In this document: positions 44,296-54,538 of the stretch, piece after piece
How positions within the stretch are numbered: the stretch's first letter is position 1
How the letters are laid out: each line of letters opens with the position of its first letter
DNA from: Nocardioides islandensis
Lineage (GTDB): Bacteria > Actinomycetota > Actinomycetes > Propionibacteriales > Nocardioidaceae
DNA length: 64,000 bases
NCBI RefSeq assembly: GCF_015352455.1
Contig: NZ_JADKPN010000003.1
Span: 1-64,000 of the forward strand
Reading direction: 5' to 3'
Notes under the pieces: generated by a model
What the model saw: only the letters and a program-made list of their open reading frames with translations
What the model was told of the DNA's origin: nothing
The model's database searches: none
Translations under genes and position numbers: made by a program

Positions 44296-45286
44296 GCCGG
44301 GCTCGCGGGACGCCGATCGCCTTGAGGTCGGCCAGGATCTGGGCGCGCTCGAGCCGCAGCTCGATCGAGGAGCACCGGAGGACGGTGTCGCCCGCGATGA
44401 CGACGGCCCGTTCCCGACGCATGTCCTGCCACCACGCCACGACTTCGGCATGGAATGACCCGTCGATCTCGAGGACGACCGTCCGGCCGTCGGGAAGGAC
44501 CCAGACGCAGTCGAGGTACCGGCGCATGCCGGCCTTGTCGAGACGCGCGACCTGACGAGCCGGCTCGATGAGTCCGGCGTCACGGCACATCCTGCCCACA
44601 TCGAGCTCGGCGAACGACTGGGCGCCGCCGGCGATGTCATGCAGCACCAGGCGAAACGTCCTGCCGTGGCGGAGCTTGCGGATCTGCGGGATCGTTCGAG
44701 TCAGCCGGTCCGCCTTCGTCAGCCCCTGTTGCACCGACGAGGCCAGCAGCCCGATCGCGCGGCGTACGTCCTTGTCACGCTCCGCGGCCAGGAGCACGGC
44801 GTGCTCGAACGGCAGTCGTGGTGGTCCTGATCTGGGCCTGACCCAGAGGTGGTAGGGGCGGCGCGTCTGGTGGAAGAAGTAGCCGTCGAGCGGCTCGACG
44901 AGGTCGCCCTTCGGCGTCAGCACGTCGATGACGTGCCTCCCGATCCAGGTGAGCCCGTCCCGGCGCGCCGAGGACAGGTGCGACAGCACGGCGCCGCGAC
45001 CGGCGTGAAGAACGCCGACCCAGAGGGGCTCGTCACCCAGCAAGGGTCCGGTGTGCGTCACGAGAATGCCGTCGGTGGGGCTCTGCCAGCGCTCGATGGT
45101 CAGCTCGTGGTCGATCTGCTTGTGCGTCCAGCCCGCCGCTCGCAGCTGTTGGCGGGTGACCACGCGGGACTGTTCGCGCAGCAGCGGACCCAGCCGCTCC
45201 ACGCGATCCCGTCGATTCGTCTGCGGTCTCGCCTGGTGCCTGAGCGAGGTGGGCGCAGACGAATCGGTGGGGAGCTCGCGGGTCAC
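44276..45286 (-). CDS. AbiEi-antitoxin-like/DUF559 protein
   Basis: About 336 residues from GTG 45286. The N-terminal part has a winged-helix motif of the AbiEi antitoxin type (LREQSRVVTRQQLRAAGWTHKQIDHEL, then W and a hairpin wing). The C-terminal part (VLPDGRTVVLEIDGSFHAE, then RRERAVVIAGDTVLRCSSIEL) resembles DUF559/Vsr-like endonuclease folds. No AbiEii toxin partner lies nearby. Both ends are encoded inside copies of a palindromic repeat, so the true start may be downstream of the segment TDSSAPTSLRHQARPQTNRR. Probably horizontally spread. Confidence 0.7.
   Translation of the reverse strand: MTRELPTDSSAPTSLRHQARPQTNRRDRVERLGPLLREQSRVVTRQQLRAAGWTHKQIDHELTIERWQSPTDGILVTHTGPLLGDEPLWVGVLHAGRGAVLSHLSSARRDGLTWIGRHVIDVLTPKGDLVEPLDGYFFHQTRRPYHLWVRPRSGPPRLPFEHAVLLAAERDKDVRRAIGLLASSVQQGLTKADRLTRTIPQIRKLRHGRTFRLVLHDIAGGAQSFAELDVGRMCRDAGLIEPARQVARLDKAGMRRYLDCVWVLPDGRTVVLEIDGSFHAEVVAWWQDMRRERAVVIAGDTVLRCSSIELRLERAQILADLKAIGVPRARRFVQAS
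45214..45265. repeat. Short palindromic repeat, copy B
   Basis: GATTCGTCTGCG (45214-45225) and CGCAGACGAATC (45254-45265) are exact inverse arms around TCTCGCCTGG and further bases. It falls in the predicted N-terminal codons of the AbiEi-like gene. Confidence 0.8.
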
Positions 45287-45351
45287 CGCCCGATGATGCA
45301 GCCGTGACGCCGACCCCGACGGCCGCTCTCCACAGGTCCCGCGCCCCGCGC

Positions 45352-45403
45352 GATTCGTCTGCGTGGACGCACCGCGAACTCCAGGCGAGGCCGCAGACGA
45401 ATC
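45352..45403. repeat. Short palindromic repeat, copy C
   Basis: GATTCGTCTGCG (45352-45363) and CGCAGACGAATC (45392-45403), in the opposite orientation to copy B (the internal CCAGGCGAGG is its complement). It lies three bases past the end of valS and could terminate it. Confidence 0.8.
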
Positions 45404-45406
45404 CCT

Positions 45407-48013
45407 TTACGGCACCTCGGCCAGCTCGGCGACCACCGAGATCTCGGTGGCGGAGTCGGACGGGGTGAAGACCAGGTCGCCCTGGATGGTGCCGGCGCGG
45501 CGGAGGTCGTCGGCGGCGAGGCGGGCGGCGTCCACCAGGGACGCGGGGCCGGTGACCTCGACGCGCGACAACGGGGCCCGCATGGAGACCTTGGCGGTCG
45601 ACTTGGCGCCGCGGATACCGATCAGGGCGGCGGCGACGGCGTCGATCAGCTCCGGGTCGGCGTCGAGGGCGAGGCCGTCGTGGGGGGCGGGCCAGGGGGC
45701 GAGGTGGACCGAGCCCTCCTGCCACCAGGACCAGGCCTCCTCGGTGACGTACGGGAGGAACGGCGCGAGCAGGCGCAGCGAGGTGTGCAGGGCGCACGCC
45801 AGGGTCGCGCGGGCCGACGCGGACGCCGGGTCCGCCGTGTCGTACGCGCGCTCCTTCACCAGCTCCAGGTAGTCGTCGCAGAACTCCCAGAAGAACGTCT
45901 CCGACACCTCCAGCGCGCTGGTGTAGTCGTAGGCGTCGAACGCCTCCGTGGCGCGGGCACAGGTCGCGAGGAGCCGGGCCAGCAGGGCGCGGTCCACCGG
46001 AGCCGTCACGAGCTCGGGGTCGGGGTCCACGGCGCCCACGGACGACAGCACGAACTTCGAGGCGTTCAGCACCTTCATCGCCAGCCGGCGACCGACCTTC
46101 ATCTGCGACTCGTCGAACGGCGAGTCCATGCCCGGACGCACCGTGGCGGCGCGCCAGCGGACGGCGTCCGACCCGTACTTGTCCAGGATCTCGGTCGGCA
46201 CGACCACGTTGCCCTTGGACTTCGACATCTTCTTGCGGTCGGGGTCGAGGATCCAGCCGGACAGCATGGCGTGGGTCCACGGGGCGACGCCGTTCTCGAA
46301 GTGTGCGCGCACGACGCGGGAGAACAGCCAGGTCCGGATGATCTCGTGCGCCTGGGTGCACAGGTCCATCGGGAAGACCCGCGCGAAGAGGTCGTCGTCG
46401 GAGCCCCAGCCGCCCGCGATGTGCGGTGTGAGGGAGGACGTCGCCCAGGTGTCCATCACGTCGGGGTCGCCGACGAACCCGCCGGACTTCCCGCGCTGCG
46501 ACTCCTCGTACCCTCCGGGGACGTCCGTCGAGGGGTCGACCGGCAGCTCGGCCTCGCGGGGGAGCAGCGGGTGGTCGTAGTCGGGCTCGCCCTCGTCGTC
46601 CAGCGGGTACCAGACGGGGAACGGCACCCCGAAGAAGCGCTGCCGCGAGATCAGCCAGTCGCCGTTCAGCCCGCCGACCCAGTTGTCGTAGCGATGCTTC
46701 ATGTGCGCCGGCAGCCAGGTCAGCTCCGCACCGCGCTCGAGCAGCTCGGTGCGCAACCCCTCGTCGCGGCCGCCGTTCCTGATGTACCACTGCCGCGTCG
46801 CCACGATCTCCAGCGGCTTGTCGCCCCGCTCGTAGAAGTTGGCCATCCGCATCGTCTTCGTCGGCTCGCCGTCGAGGTCGCCGGACTCGCGCAGCAGCGC
46901 GACCATCGCCTCGCGCGAGGAGAAGATGGTCTTGCCCGCCAGCTGCTCGTACGCCGCGGCGCCGGCCTCCGACGTGATCCAGGGCGGGACCTCGCGCTGG
47001 AGCCGCCCGTCGCGCTGCACGACCGTGCGCACCGGCAGCTGCAGCTCGCGCCACCACTGCACGTCGGTCAGGTCGCCGAACGTGCAGCACATCGCGATGC
47101 CCGCGCCCTTGTCGGGCTCGGCCGCGTGGTGCGCGACCACGGGGACCTCGACGCCGAAGACCGGCGAGGTCACCGTCGTGCCGAACAGCCCCTGGTAGCG
47201 CTCGTCGTCGGGGTGCGCGATCAGCGCCACGACCGCCGGGATCAGCTCGGGCCGCGTGGTCTCGATGTACACCGGGGAGCCGTCAGGAGCGTGGAAGGCG
47301 ACCCGATGGTAGTGACCCGGGTACTCCCGCGCCTCGATCTCGGCCTGCGCCACCGCCGTCTGGTCGGTCACGTCCCAGACCGTCGGCGCCTCCTGGAGGT
47401 AGGCCTCGCCGCGCGCGAAGTTGCGCAGGAACGCCCGCTGGCTGACCGTGCGCGCCTTGTCGCCGATCGTCGTGTAGGTCTGCGACCAGTCGCAGGACAG
47501 GCCGAGGGTCCGCCACACGGACTCGAAGACCCGCTCGTCCTCCACGGCCAGCGTCTCGCACAGGGCGATGAAGTTCGGCCGGCTGATCGGCACCTGGCGC
47601 TTGGGGTCGGGGTCGTCGGGCGGCGTGAAATCGGGGTCGTACGGGAGCGTCGGGTCGCAGCGGACGCCGTAGTAGAGCTGCACGCGGCGCTCGGTCGGCA
47701 GCCCGTTGTCGTCCCAGCCCATCGGGTAGAACACGGCCTTGCCGCGCATCCGCTGGTACCTCGCCAGCAGGTCGGTGTGCGTGTAGGAGAACACGTGCCC
47801 GACGTGCAGCGACCCGGACACCGTGGGCGGCGGGGTGTCGATCGAGTAGACGTTCTCGCGCACCTGGGTCCGGTCGAACGCGAACGTGTCGTCGGCCTTC
47901 CACCGCTCCGACCACTTGGCCTCGAGGCCCTCGAGCGCAGGCTTGTCCGGTACGACGACGGAACGCCGCTCGGCGCTCGTCGGGTCCGGGGCCTGGTGCT
48001 CGGTCGAGGTCAT
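45407..48013 (-). CDS. valS: Valyl-tRNA synthetase, archaeal-like type
   Basis: 868-residue class I synthetase. The HIGH region reads [23 protein letters not shown] and [15 protein letters not shown], the form found in archaeal and some alphaproteobacterial ValRS rather than the usual bacterial PPPNVTGx[14 protein letters not shown] is intact. The editing domain lies near 200-350. It ends at AELAEVP, without the C-terminal coiled-coil arm of standard bacterial ValRS. The ATG follows TATTCT by 7 bases; no other valS is in the window. Confidence 0.94.
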   Translation of the reverse strand: MTSTEHQAPDPTSAERRSVVVPDKPALEGLEAKWSERWKADDTFAFDRTQVRENVYSIDTPPPTVSGSLHVGHVFSYTHTDLLARYQRMRGKAVFYPMGWDDNGLPTERRVQLYYGVRCDPTLPYDPDFTPPDDPDPKRQVPISRPNFIALCETLAVEDERVFESVWRTLGLSCDWSQTYTTIGDKARTVSQRAFLRNFARGEAYLQEAPTVWDVTDQTAVAQAEIEAREYPGHYHRVAFHAPDGSPVYIETTRPELIPAVVALIAHPDDERYQGLFGTTVTSPVFGVEVPVVAHHAAEPDKGAGIAMCCTFGDLTDVQWWRELQLPVRTVVQRDGRLQREVPPWITSEAGAAAYEQLAGKTIFSSREAMVALLRESGDLDGEPTKTMRMANFYERGDKPLEIVATRQWYIRNGGRDEGLRTELLERGAELTWLPAHMKHRYDNWVGGLNGDWLISRQRFFGVPFPVWYPLDDEGEPDYDHPLLPREAELPVDPSTDVPGGYEESQRGKSGGFVGDPDVMDTWATSSLTPHIAGGWGSDDDLFARVFPMDLCTQAHEIIRTWLFSRVVRAHFENGVAPWTHAMLSGWILDPDRKKMSKSKGNVVVPTEILDKYGSDAVRWRAATVRPGMDSPFDESQMKVGRRLAMKVLNASKFVLSSVGAVDPDPELVTAPVDRALLARLLATCARATEAFDAYDYTSALEVSETFFWEFCDDYLELVKERAYDTADPASASARATLACALHTSLRLLAPFLPYVTEEAWSWWQEGSVHLAPWPAPHDGLALDADPELIDAVAAALIGIRGAKSTAKVSMRAPLSRVEVTGPASLVDAARLAADDLRRAGTIQGDLVFTPSDSATEISVVAELAEVP

Positions 48014-48020
48014 GCGCCTC

Positions 48021-48026
48021 AGAATA
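48021..48026 (-). promoter_or_regulatory. Leaderless -10 box for valS
   Basis: TATTCT on the minus strand, 7 bases before the ATG at 48013. It is divergent from the GNAT promoter 30 bases away. Confidence 0.55.
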
Positions 48027-48055
48027 TGGGGGTGAGCGGGCCCGAGTCGCATCGA

Positions 48056-48061
48056 TACCGT
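48056..48061 (+). promoter_or_regulatory. Leaderless -10 box for the GNAT gene
   Basis: TACCGT, 8 bases before the ATG at 48070. Confidence 0.5.
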
Positions 48062-48069
48062 CGGGCCGC

Positions 48070-48975
48070 ATGACGTACGACGTCGCCTTCCTCACCGACC
48101 CCGCCGCGTTCCTCGAGATCGCCGGCGACCTGCTCGCCGCGGACCCGCTCGTCTCCACCGTCATGGCCTCCGTCACCAGCCGGATGGTCGGCGAGCCGCC
48201 ACCGGAGGACCGCCCGCAGTGGTGGGCCGTCGTGCGCGACGAGCACCGCGCGATCGCCGGGCTCGCGATGCGCACGGCCCGTACGCCGCCGCACCCGATG
48301 TTCGTGCTGCCGATGGCCGCCGAAGCCGCGCTCGCGCTGGCCCGCGCGGTCCACGCACGCGGTGAGCGCGTCGGCGGCCTGAACGGCTCGCTGCCGGCGG
48401 CCGAGGTGATGGCCGGGGAGCTCGCCCGCCTCCAGGGCGACACCGTCGAGGTCGCCCAGCACACGCGGCTGTTCGAGCTGGGTGAGCTGGTCGAACCCGC
48501 CGCCGTGCCCGGCCGGCTCCGCGCAGCCACGCTCGATGACTTCGACCTGGCCAAGCACTGGGTCGACCGGTTCATGCACGACGCCGACGAGCAGGCCGGC
48601 CGCGACCCCAGCCCATCAGCCGGCGCGCACGGCCGAGAGGAGATCGAGCCGCAGGACCTGAGCAGGCGGATCGAGCGCGGCACGTACTGGTTCTGGCTCG
48701 ACGAGGAGGGCGAGCGGGTCCACCTCACCGGCGCCAACCCGCCGTCGTACGGCGTCGCCCGGATCGGGCCGGTCTACACGCCGCCCGAGCAGCGGCGGAA
48801 GGGGTACGCCAGCGCCGCGGTCGCCGCCGTCTCGCGGATCTTCCTCGAGCAGGGTGCCCGTGTCTGCCTGTACACCGACCAGGCGAACCCGACGTCGAAC
48901 GGCGTGTACGTCGCGCTCGGGTACCGCCCGGTCGTCGACCAGGTGAACCTCAGCATCGTCAGTGCCCACCCCTAG
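48070..48975 (+). CDS. GNAT-family N-acetyltransferase
   Basis: 301-residue two-part protein. The C-terminal half is a GNAT acetyltransferase: [37 protein letters not shown] is the acetyl-CoA loop, followed by [20 protein letters not shown]. The N-terminal half, with two tryptophans at 57-58 ([19 protein letters not shown]), looks like a degenerate GNAT repeat, giving a tandem architecture. The substrate is unknown. Its TAG stop forms the -10 box of folC. Confidence 0.85.
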   Translation: MTYDVAFLTDPAAFLEIAGDLLAADPLVSTVMASVTSRMVGEPPPEDRPQWWAVVRDEHRAIAGLAMRTARTPPHPMFVLPMAAEAALALARAVHARGERVGGLNGSLPAAEVMAGELARLQGDTVEVAQHTRLFELGELVEPAAVPGRLRAATLDDFDLAKHWVDRFMHDADEQAGRDPSPSAGAHGREEIEPQDLSRRIERGTYWFWLDEEGERVHLTGANPPSYGVARIGPVYTPPEQRRKGYASAAVAAVSRIFLEQGARVCLYTDQANPTSNGVYVALGYRPVVDQVNLSIVSAHP

Positions 48976-48978
48976 GCT
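48973..48978 (+). promoter_or_regulatory. Leaderless -10 box for folC
   Basis: TAGGCT, 6 bases before the GTG at 48985. The TAG is also the stop of the upstream GNAT gene. Confidence 0.55.
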
Positions 48979-48984
48979 GGCGTC

Positions 48985-50334
48985 GTGACCGACGCCCCCA
49001 GGCTCGCCGAGACCTTCGAGGAGGCCGAGGACGCCCTGCTCTCCCGCTGGCCGGAGACCCGGATGGAGCCCTCGCTCGACCGGATCCGTGCCTTCGTGGA
49101 GCTGCTCGGTGACCCCCAGCAGGGCTACCCGGTCGTGCACCTGACGGGCACCAACGGCAAGACCTCGACGTCGCGGATGATCGACACGCTGCTGCGCACC
49201 CTCGAGCTGCGCACCGGCCGGTTCACCAGCCCGCACGTCGAGCGGATGACCGAGCGGATCAGCCTGGACGGCGAGCAGCTGACCGACGAGCAGTTCGTGC
49301 GCGCCTTCAACGACGTGGCGCCGTACATCGACCTCGTCGACCGCGACCAGCCCTACCCGCTGTCGTTCTTCGAGACGGTCGTCGGCATGGCGTACGCCGC
49401 GTTCGCCGACGCCCCCGTCGACGTGGCCGTCGTGGAAGTCGGCCTCGGCGGCACGTGGGACGCCACCAACGTCGCCGACGCCGCGGTCGCGGTCGTGCTG
49501 CCGGTCGCGGTGGACCACGCGCACCTGCTCGGCGACGACCCCGTCACCATCGCGGGGGAGAAGGCCGGGATCATCAAGCCGGGCTCGATCGCCGTCTCGG
49601 CGCAGCAGCTGCCCGACGTGGAGGAGGTGCTGCGCAACCGGGTCCACGACGTCGGCGCGAGGCTGCTGCGCGAGAACGTCGACTTCGGGGTGGTCAACCG
49701 CACTCCGGCGGTCGGCGGCCAGCTGGTGTCCCTGCAGGGGCTCCGCGCGAGGTACGACGAGCTGTTCCTGCCCTTGTACGGCGCGCACCAGGCGCAGAAC
49801 GCCGCCGTCGCCCTGGCGGCCGTCGAGGCGTTCCTCGGCACCGACCCGCTCGATGCGGAGGTGGTGGCCGCGGCGTTCGCGGAGACGACCTCGCCCGGCC
49901 GGCTCGAGGTGATCCGCCGGAGCCCCACGATCGTGCTCGACGCCGCCCACAACCCGCACGGCGCCGAGGCGACCGCGGCGGCGCTGGAGGACTCCTTCCA
50001 GCTGGACCCGCTCGTCGGTGTCATCGGCGTGATGGGCGACAAGGACGCCGAGGGCCTGCTGGCGGCGTACGAACGCGTGCTGAGCCACGTCGTCTGCACC
50101 CAGAACTCCACCCCGCGGGCGATGCCGGCGGCCGAGCTCGCGGTGGTCGCGCGGGAGGTGTTCGGCGAGGACCGGGTCAGCGTCGAGCCGTTCCTGCCTG
50201 ACGCCATCGACCGGGCCGTGACGATCGCGGAGTCGGACACCTCCGGCTCGTCCGTCGGCTCGGGCGCCGTGCTCGTCACCGGCTCGGTCGTCACCGTGGG
50301 CGAGGCACGGCGGCTGCTCAAGGGCTCGCGATGA
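48985..50334 (+). CDS. folC: Dihydrofolate synthase / folylpolyglutamate synthase
   Basis: 449-residue Mur-ligase-type enzyme adding glutamate to dihydropteroate and folates. The P-loop is TGTNGKT at 54-60; GLGGTWDATNV and VDHAHLLGDD are the metal/substrate regions; the C-terminal domain has VLDAAHNPHGAEAT. It starts at GTG. It heads a coupled unit with the DUF4233 gene (ATGA overlap) and a PNPOx-like gene, the first two as in M. tuberculosis Rv2447c-Rv2446c. Confidence 0.95.
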   Translation: MTDAPRLAETFEEAEDALLSRWPETRMEPSLDRIRAFVELLGDPQQGYPVVHLTGTNGKTSTSRMIDTLLRTLELRTGRFTSPHVERMTERISLDGEQLTDEQFVRAFNDVAPYIDLVDRDQPYPLSFFETVVGMAYAAFADAPVDVAVVEVGLGGTWDATNVADAAVAVVLPVAVDHAHLLGDDPVTIAGEKAGIIKPGSIAVSAQQLPDVEEVLRNRVHDVGARLLRENVDFGVVNRTPAVGGQLVSLQGLRARYDELFLPLYGAHQAQNAAVALAAVEAFLGTDPLDAEVVAAAFAETTSPGRLEVIRRSPTIVLDAAHNPHGAEATAAALEDSFQLDPLVGVIGVMGDKDAEGLLAAYERVLSHVVCTQNSTPRAMPAAELAVVAREVFGEDRVSVEPFLPDAIDRAVTIAESDTSGSSVGSGAVLVTGSVVTVGEARRLLKGSR

Positions 50335-50711
50335 CCCAGCCGACGGACCAGACCCCGACGTCCCAGGAGCGCTCCCCGCGGCGCGGGATGTGCGCGGCGA
50401 TCCTCAGCCTCGAGGGCGTCGCCCTCGGCCTGACCACGCCGGTGATGATCTCGGTCGCCGGCGTCGACACGGCCAAGGCGCTCTGGGTCGGTCTCGGCCT
50501 GGCGGTGGCCAGCCTGCTGCTGGCCGGGATGCTGCGAGGCGAGTGGGCCTACGCCCTCGGCTGGGCGCTCCAGGGGTCGGCCATCGCGCTCGGCTTCGTG
50601 ATCCCGCTGATGTTCGTGCTCGGCGCGGTCTTCGCGCTGCTGTGGGGGACGGCGTACTTCCTGGGCCGCAAGATCGAGCGCGAGCGCGCGGAGATGGCGG
50701 CGCACCGGTGA
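50331..50711 (+). CDS. DUF4233 membrane protein
   Basis: 126 residues with four hydrophobic helices and the family opening SPRRGMCAAILSLEGVALGL. Conserved beside folC across actinobacteria; function unknown. ATG overlaps the folC stop, and its own stop overlaps the next GTG (GTGA). Confidence 0.88.
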   Translation: MTQPTDQTPTSQERSPRRGMCAAILSLEGVALGLTTPVMISVAGVDTAKALWVGLGLAVASLLLAGMLRGEWAYALGWALQGSAIALGFVIPLMFVLGAVFALLWGTAYFLGRKIERERAEMAAHR

Positions 50712-51412
50712 CCGACGCAGAGGTGGCGCCGCTGTCCCCGACCGCGCGCACGACGCTCGGCCGGCTGGCCGAGAAGGGCCGCACCGACCGCGCCGAGCTG
50801 CACGCGCTCCTCGACACGGCTCTCGTGGCGCACGTCGGGCTGGACGCGGGCGGCTACCCCCTGGTGCTGCCCACCGCCTTCGCGGTCGACCTCGACGGTC
50901 CGGACCGTGACGGCACGCTCTACATCCACGGCTCGACGGCCGCCCGCTGGATCAACGCGGCCCGCGGCGCCAAGGTCTGCGTGACGGTCACCGAGGTGGA
51001 CGGGCTGGTGGCCGCGCGGTCCGGGTTCGAGAGCTCGATGAACTACCGCACGGCCGTGGTCCTCGGTGAGGCCCGCGTCGTCGAGGACGCCGATGAGCGT
51101 CAGCACGCCCTCGACCTGATGGTCGACCACATGGTCCCCGGCCGGGCCGCCACGATCCGGCGCCCGACCCGCAAGGAGCTGGCCGCCACCCAGGTGCTCG
51201 CCGTCCCTCTCCACGAGGCCTCGCTCAAGGTCCGCCAGGGCGGCCCCGACGACGAGGACGACGACGTCGCCGACAACCCGTGGGGCGGCCACATCCCGCT
51301 GTACCGCATCGCCGGTGCCCCCGTCGGCGACGAGGGTTCGCGTGGGCCGGTGCCGGACGACGTACGCCGTCGAGCCGAGCAGCTGGGTGCCTCGGTCGAG
51401 GCCGACTCCTAG
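50708..51412 (+). CDS. Pyridoxamine 5'-phosphate oxidase-like flavoprotein
   Basis: 234-residue split-barrel protein of the FMN-binding PNPOx-like superfamily (Pyridox_ox_2 type). HALLDTALVAHVGLDAGGYPLVLPTAFAVD, LYIHGSTAARWINAARGAKVCVTVT and the FESSMNYRTAVVLGEARVVE strand are typical. Not a true vitamin B6 enzyme; relatives bind FMN, F420 or haem. It is coupled to the DUF4233 gene by a GTGA overlap. Confidence 0.87.
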   Translation: MTDAEVAPLSPTARTTLGRLAEKGRTDRAELHALLDTALVAHVGLDAGGYPLVLPTAFAVDLDGPDRDGTLYIHGSTAARWINAARGAKVCVTVTEVDGLVAARSGFESSMNYRTAVVLGEARVVEDADERQHALDLMVDHMVPGRAATIRRPTRKELAATQVLAVPLHEASLKVRQGGPDDEDDDVADNPWGGHIPLYRIAGAPVGDEGSRGPVPDDVRRRAEQLGASVEADS

Positions 51413-51482
51413 GTCACCGGGTCTCGACCCGCCGGTCGGGCCCTCGCGAGCTCGGTCCCGCGGCTCGCTCGACCTGGCGACC
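51412..51482. repeat. Degenerate GGTCGAG/CGAGACC-type intergenic repeat
   Basis: GGTCACCGGGTCTCGACCC, then GGGCCCTCGCGAGC and CGGCTCGCTCGACC. Same family as the unit at 1-140 and the copies at 26598 and 29981, but more diverged. It lies between the PNPOx-like gene and ndk. Confidence 0.6.
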
Positions 51483-51483
51483 A

Positions 51484-51520
51484 CCTATCCGCGCGCTCCT
51501 GCATCGCGCACGGATAGGGT
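51484..51520 (+). promoter_or_regulatory. ndk promoter with flanking inverted repeat
   Basis: TAGGGT at 51515-51520 ends 6 bases before the ndk ATG. CCTATCCG (51484-51491) and CGGATAGG (51511-51518) form an inverted repeat that covers the promoter and includes the -10 box, a likely operator. Confidence 0.5.
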
Positions 51521-51526
51521 CGCACA

Positions 51527-51940
51527 ATGGAACGTTCCCTGGTCCTGGTCAAGCCCGACGGCGTCCGCCGCGGTCTCACCGGCGAGGTCATCCGCCGGAT
51601 CGAGGCCAAGGGCTACACGCTCGTGCGGCTCGAGCTGCGCGAGGCGACCCCGGAGCTGCTGGCCGAGCACTACGCCGAGCACCAGGGCAAGCCGTTCTAC
51701 GAGCCGCTGGTCGAGTTCATGCTCTCCGGTCCGGTGGCCGCGATGGTCGTCGAGGGCGAGCGCTGCGTCGAGGGCTTCCGGTCGCTGGCCGGCGCGACCG
51801 ACCCGACCAAGGCGGCCCCCGGCACCATCCGCGGCGACCTCGGCCGCGACTGGGGTCTCGCCGTCCAGCAGAACATCGTGCACGGCTCCGACTCGCCCGA
51901 GTCGGCCGAGCGCGAGATCGGGATCTGGTTCCCCGCCTGA
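51527..51940 (+). CDS. ndk: Nucleoside diphosphate kinase
   Basis: 137-residue enzyme that balances nucleoside triphosphates by a phosphohistidine intermediate. [16 protein letters not shown] opens the fold and [20 protein letters not shown] contains the active-site His. Length is typical. A short hairpin (51944-51958) follows the stop. Confidence 0.97.
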   Translation: MERSLVLVKPDGVRRGLTGEVIRRIEAKGYTLVRLELREATPELLAEHYAEHQGKPFYEPLVEFMLSGPVAAMVVEGERCVEGFRSLAGATDPTKAAPGTIRGDLGRDWGLAVQQNIVHGSDSPESAEREIGIWFPA

Positions 51941-51943
51941 TCG

Positions 51944-51958
51944 CGGGGCCCGACCCCG
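51944..51958 (+). terminator. Short hairpin after ndk
   Basis: CGGGG and CCCCG around CCCGA, four bases past the stop. Weak. Confidence 0.35.
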
Positions 51959-51996
51959 GCGTGTTGCCCCTGATGCGCTGACCTGCGCACTTAGCC

Positions 51997-52066
51997 TCGA
52001 ACCGGGTCGGCCGTCGTGTCGCCGTCTGTTCTGACCGGCCCACCTTCCCCGGTTCGACGACAGACG
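51997..52066 (+). promoter_or_regulatory. Interleaved inverted repeats upstream of mreB
   Basis: TCGAACCGGG (51997-52006) pairs with CCCGGTTCGA (52048-52057), and CGTCTGT (52023-52029) pairs with ACAGACG (52060-52066). The two stems interleave, so they form either a pseudoknot or alternative structures. They end 11 bases before the mreB ATG. A TAGCCT box at 51992-51997 is a possible -10. Confidence 0.4.
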
Positions 52067-52077
52067 AGGCAGCACGC

Positions 52078-53105
<1,028 letters not shown>

Positions 53106-53106
<1 letters not shown>

Positions 53107-54026
53107 TGGCGGTGTTCTCGACGGGGCCTCGCTCAGGAGAGCGCTACGGATCTCGGGGCCCCCGCCGTTCCGTCCTCGTCGCGCTCCTGCTCGCCTGCGC
53201 CACGCTCATCACCCTCGACTACCACGGGGGCACCGACTCGCCCGTCGAGCCGGCGCGCCGCGCCATGGGCGAGGTCTTCGGGCCGGTCGAGTCGGCCGCG
53301 GCGGCCGCCGTACGTCCGGTCACCGCGGTCCCCGACTGGTTCCGCAGCCGGTCGGACATGCGCCACGAGATCGCCACGCTCACCGCGGAGAACTCCGACC
53401 TCCGCCAGCAGGTCAACACCTCCGGGGTCGACCGCAACCGGCTCGCCGAGTACGACGACCTCACCAGCGCCGCGAAGACGCTCGGCCAGGCACTGGTCCC
53501 GGCCCGCGTCATCGGCATCGGAGCCTCCCAGACCTTCTCGCGCACGGTCACCATCGACGCCGGCTCGAAGGCCGGCATCGCGCCCGACCAGACGGTCGTG
53601 AACGCCGACGGGCTGGTGGGCCGCGTCCTGCGGGTGACCAGCACGACCGCCACCGTCCTGCTGGTCATCGACGCCGAGTCCGTGGTCGGTGGGCGGATCG
53701 GCGACAGCATGCAGCTCGGCTTCCTGCACGGGCGCGGCGACCTCGGCCGCAGCGGCCGCCTCGACCTCGAGCTGGTCGACGACTCGGTCGTGCCCAGCAA
53801 GGGCGAGGTCGTCGTCACGTGGGGGAGCCAGGGCGGCGCGCCGTACGTCACCGGCGTCCCCGTCGGACGGGTCACCCAGGTGTTCAGCAGTCTGCGGCAG
53901 ACCTCGCAGCGCGCGGTGATCCAGCCCTTCGTGGACTTCGGAGCCCTGGACGTGGTCGGCGTCGTGGTCCCGTCGGGCACGAGGTCCGACCGGGCCGTGG
54001 TCGAGGCCGACGGGAGACTTCAGTGA
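53106..54026 (+). CDS. mreC: Rod-shape-determining protein MreC
   Basis: 306-residue bitopic protein: one transmembrane helix (about 22-40), a coiled coil (MRHEIATLTAENSDLRQQV) and the two beta-barrel domains (VIGIGASQTFSRTVTIDAGSKAGI, VVNADGLVGRVLRVTSTTATVLLVID, VVTWGSQGGAPYVTGVPVGRVTQV). It links MreB to PBP2 outside the membrane. Coupled at both ends: TGATG with mreB and GTGA with mreD. Confidence 0.95.
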
Positions 54027-54538
54027 GCTCCCTCAAGTGGGCCGTCACGGTCGCCCTCGTCTCCCTGGCCCTCGTGCTGCAGGTGTCGTTCTTCCCGCAC
54101 CTGGCCGTGCACGGCGTCGTGCCCGATCTGTGCCTGCTCGTCGTGGTCGCCGCCGCTCTCGTGCGCGGACCGGAGCAGGCCGCCGTCCTCGGGTTCGTCG
54201 CCGGGGTCCTGCTCGACCTCGCCCCGCCGGCGGACCACGTCGCCGGCCGGTGGGCGCTCGCGCTCGTCGTCGTCGGGTACGTCGCCGGCCGGGTCCGCCC
54301 CGACGGCACCGACACCCGGCCGACCGCCACCGCGGTGATGACCACCGTCGCGGCCTCCTCGTTCGTGGGCACCTCGGTCTACGCCATCACCGGACTGCTG
54401 CTCCAGGACCCCGTGGTCTCGGTGGCCGACCTGTTGCCGGTGGTGCTGATCGCCGTGGTCTGGGACGTCCTGCTCACGCCGCTGCTGATGCCCGGGCTGA
54501 TGCGGGTGCTCACGGCGCTCGAGCCGGGCCGGGCGTGA
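54023..54538 (+). CDS. mreD: Rod-shape-determining protein MreD
   Basis: 171-residue membrane protein with five hydrophobic helices (LALVLQVSFFPHLAVHGVVPDL, LGFVAGVLLDLAPPADHVAGRWAL and others). Third gene of the elongation operon. It starts at GTG within the mreC stop, and its own stop overlaps the next start. Confidence 0.92.
   Translation: MSSLKWAVTVALVSLALVLQVSFFPHLAVHGVVPDLCLLVVVAAALVRGPEQAAVLGFVAGVLLDLAPPADHVAGRWALALVVVGYVAGRVRPDGTDTRPTATAVMTTVAASSFVGTSVYAITGLLLQDPVVSVADLLPVVLIAVVWDVLLTPLLMPGLMRVLTALEPGRA

Noticed and set aside
44276..45286. A complete type IV toxin-antitoxin system
   Set aside because: Only the antitoxin-like protein is present. The neighbours are clpX and valS, and no nucleotidyltransferase toxin is encoded.
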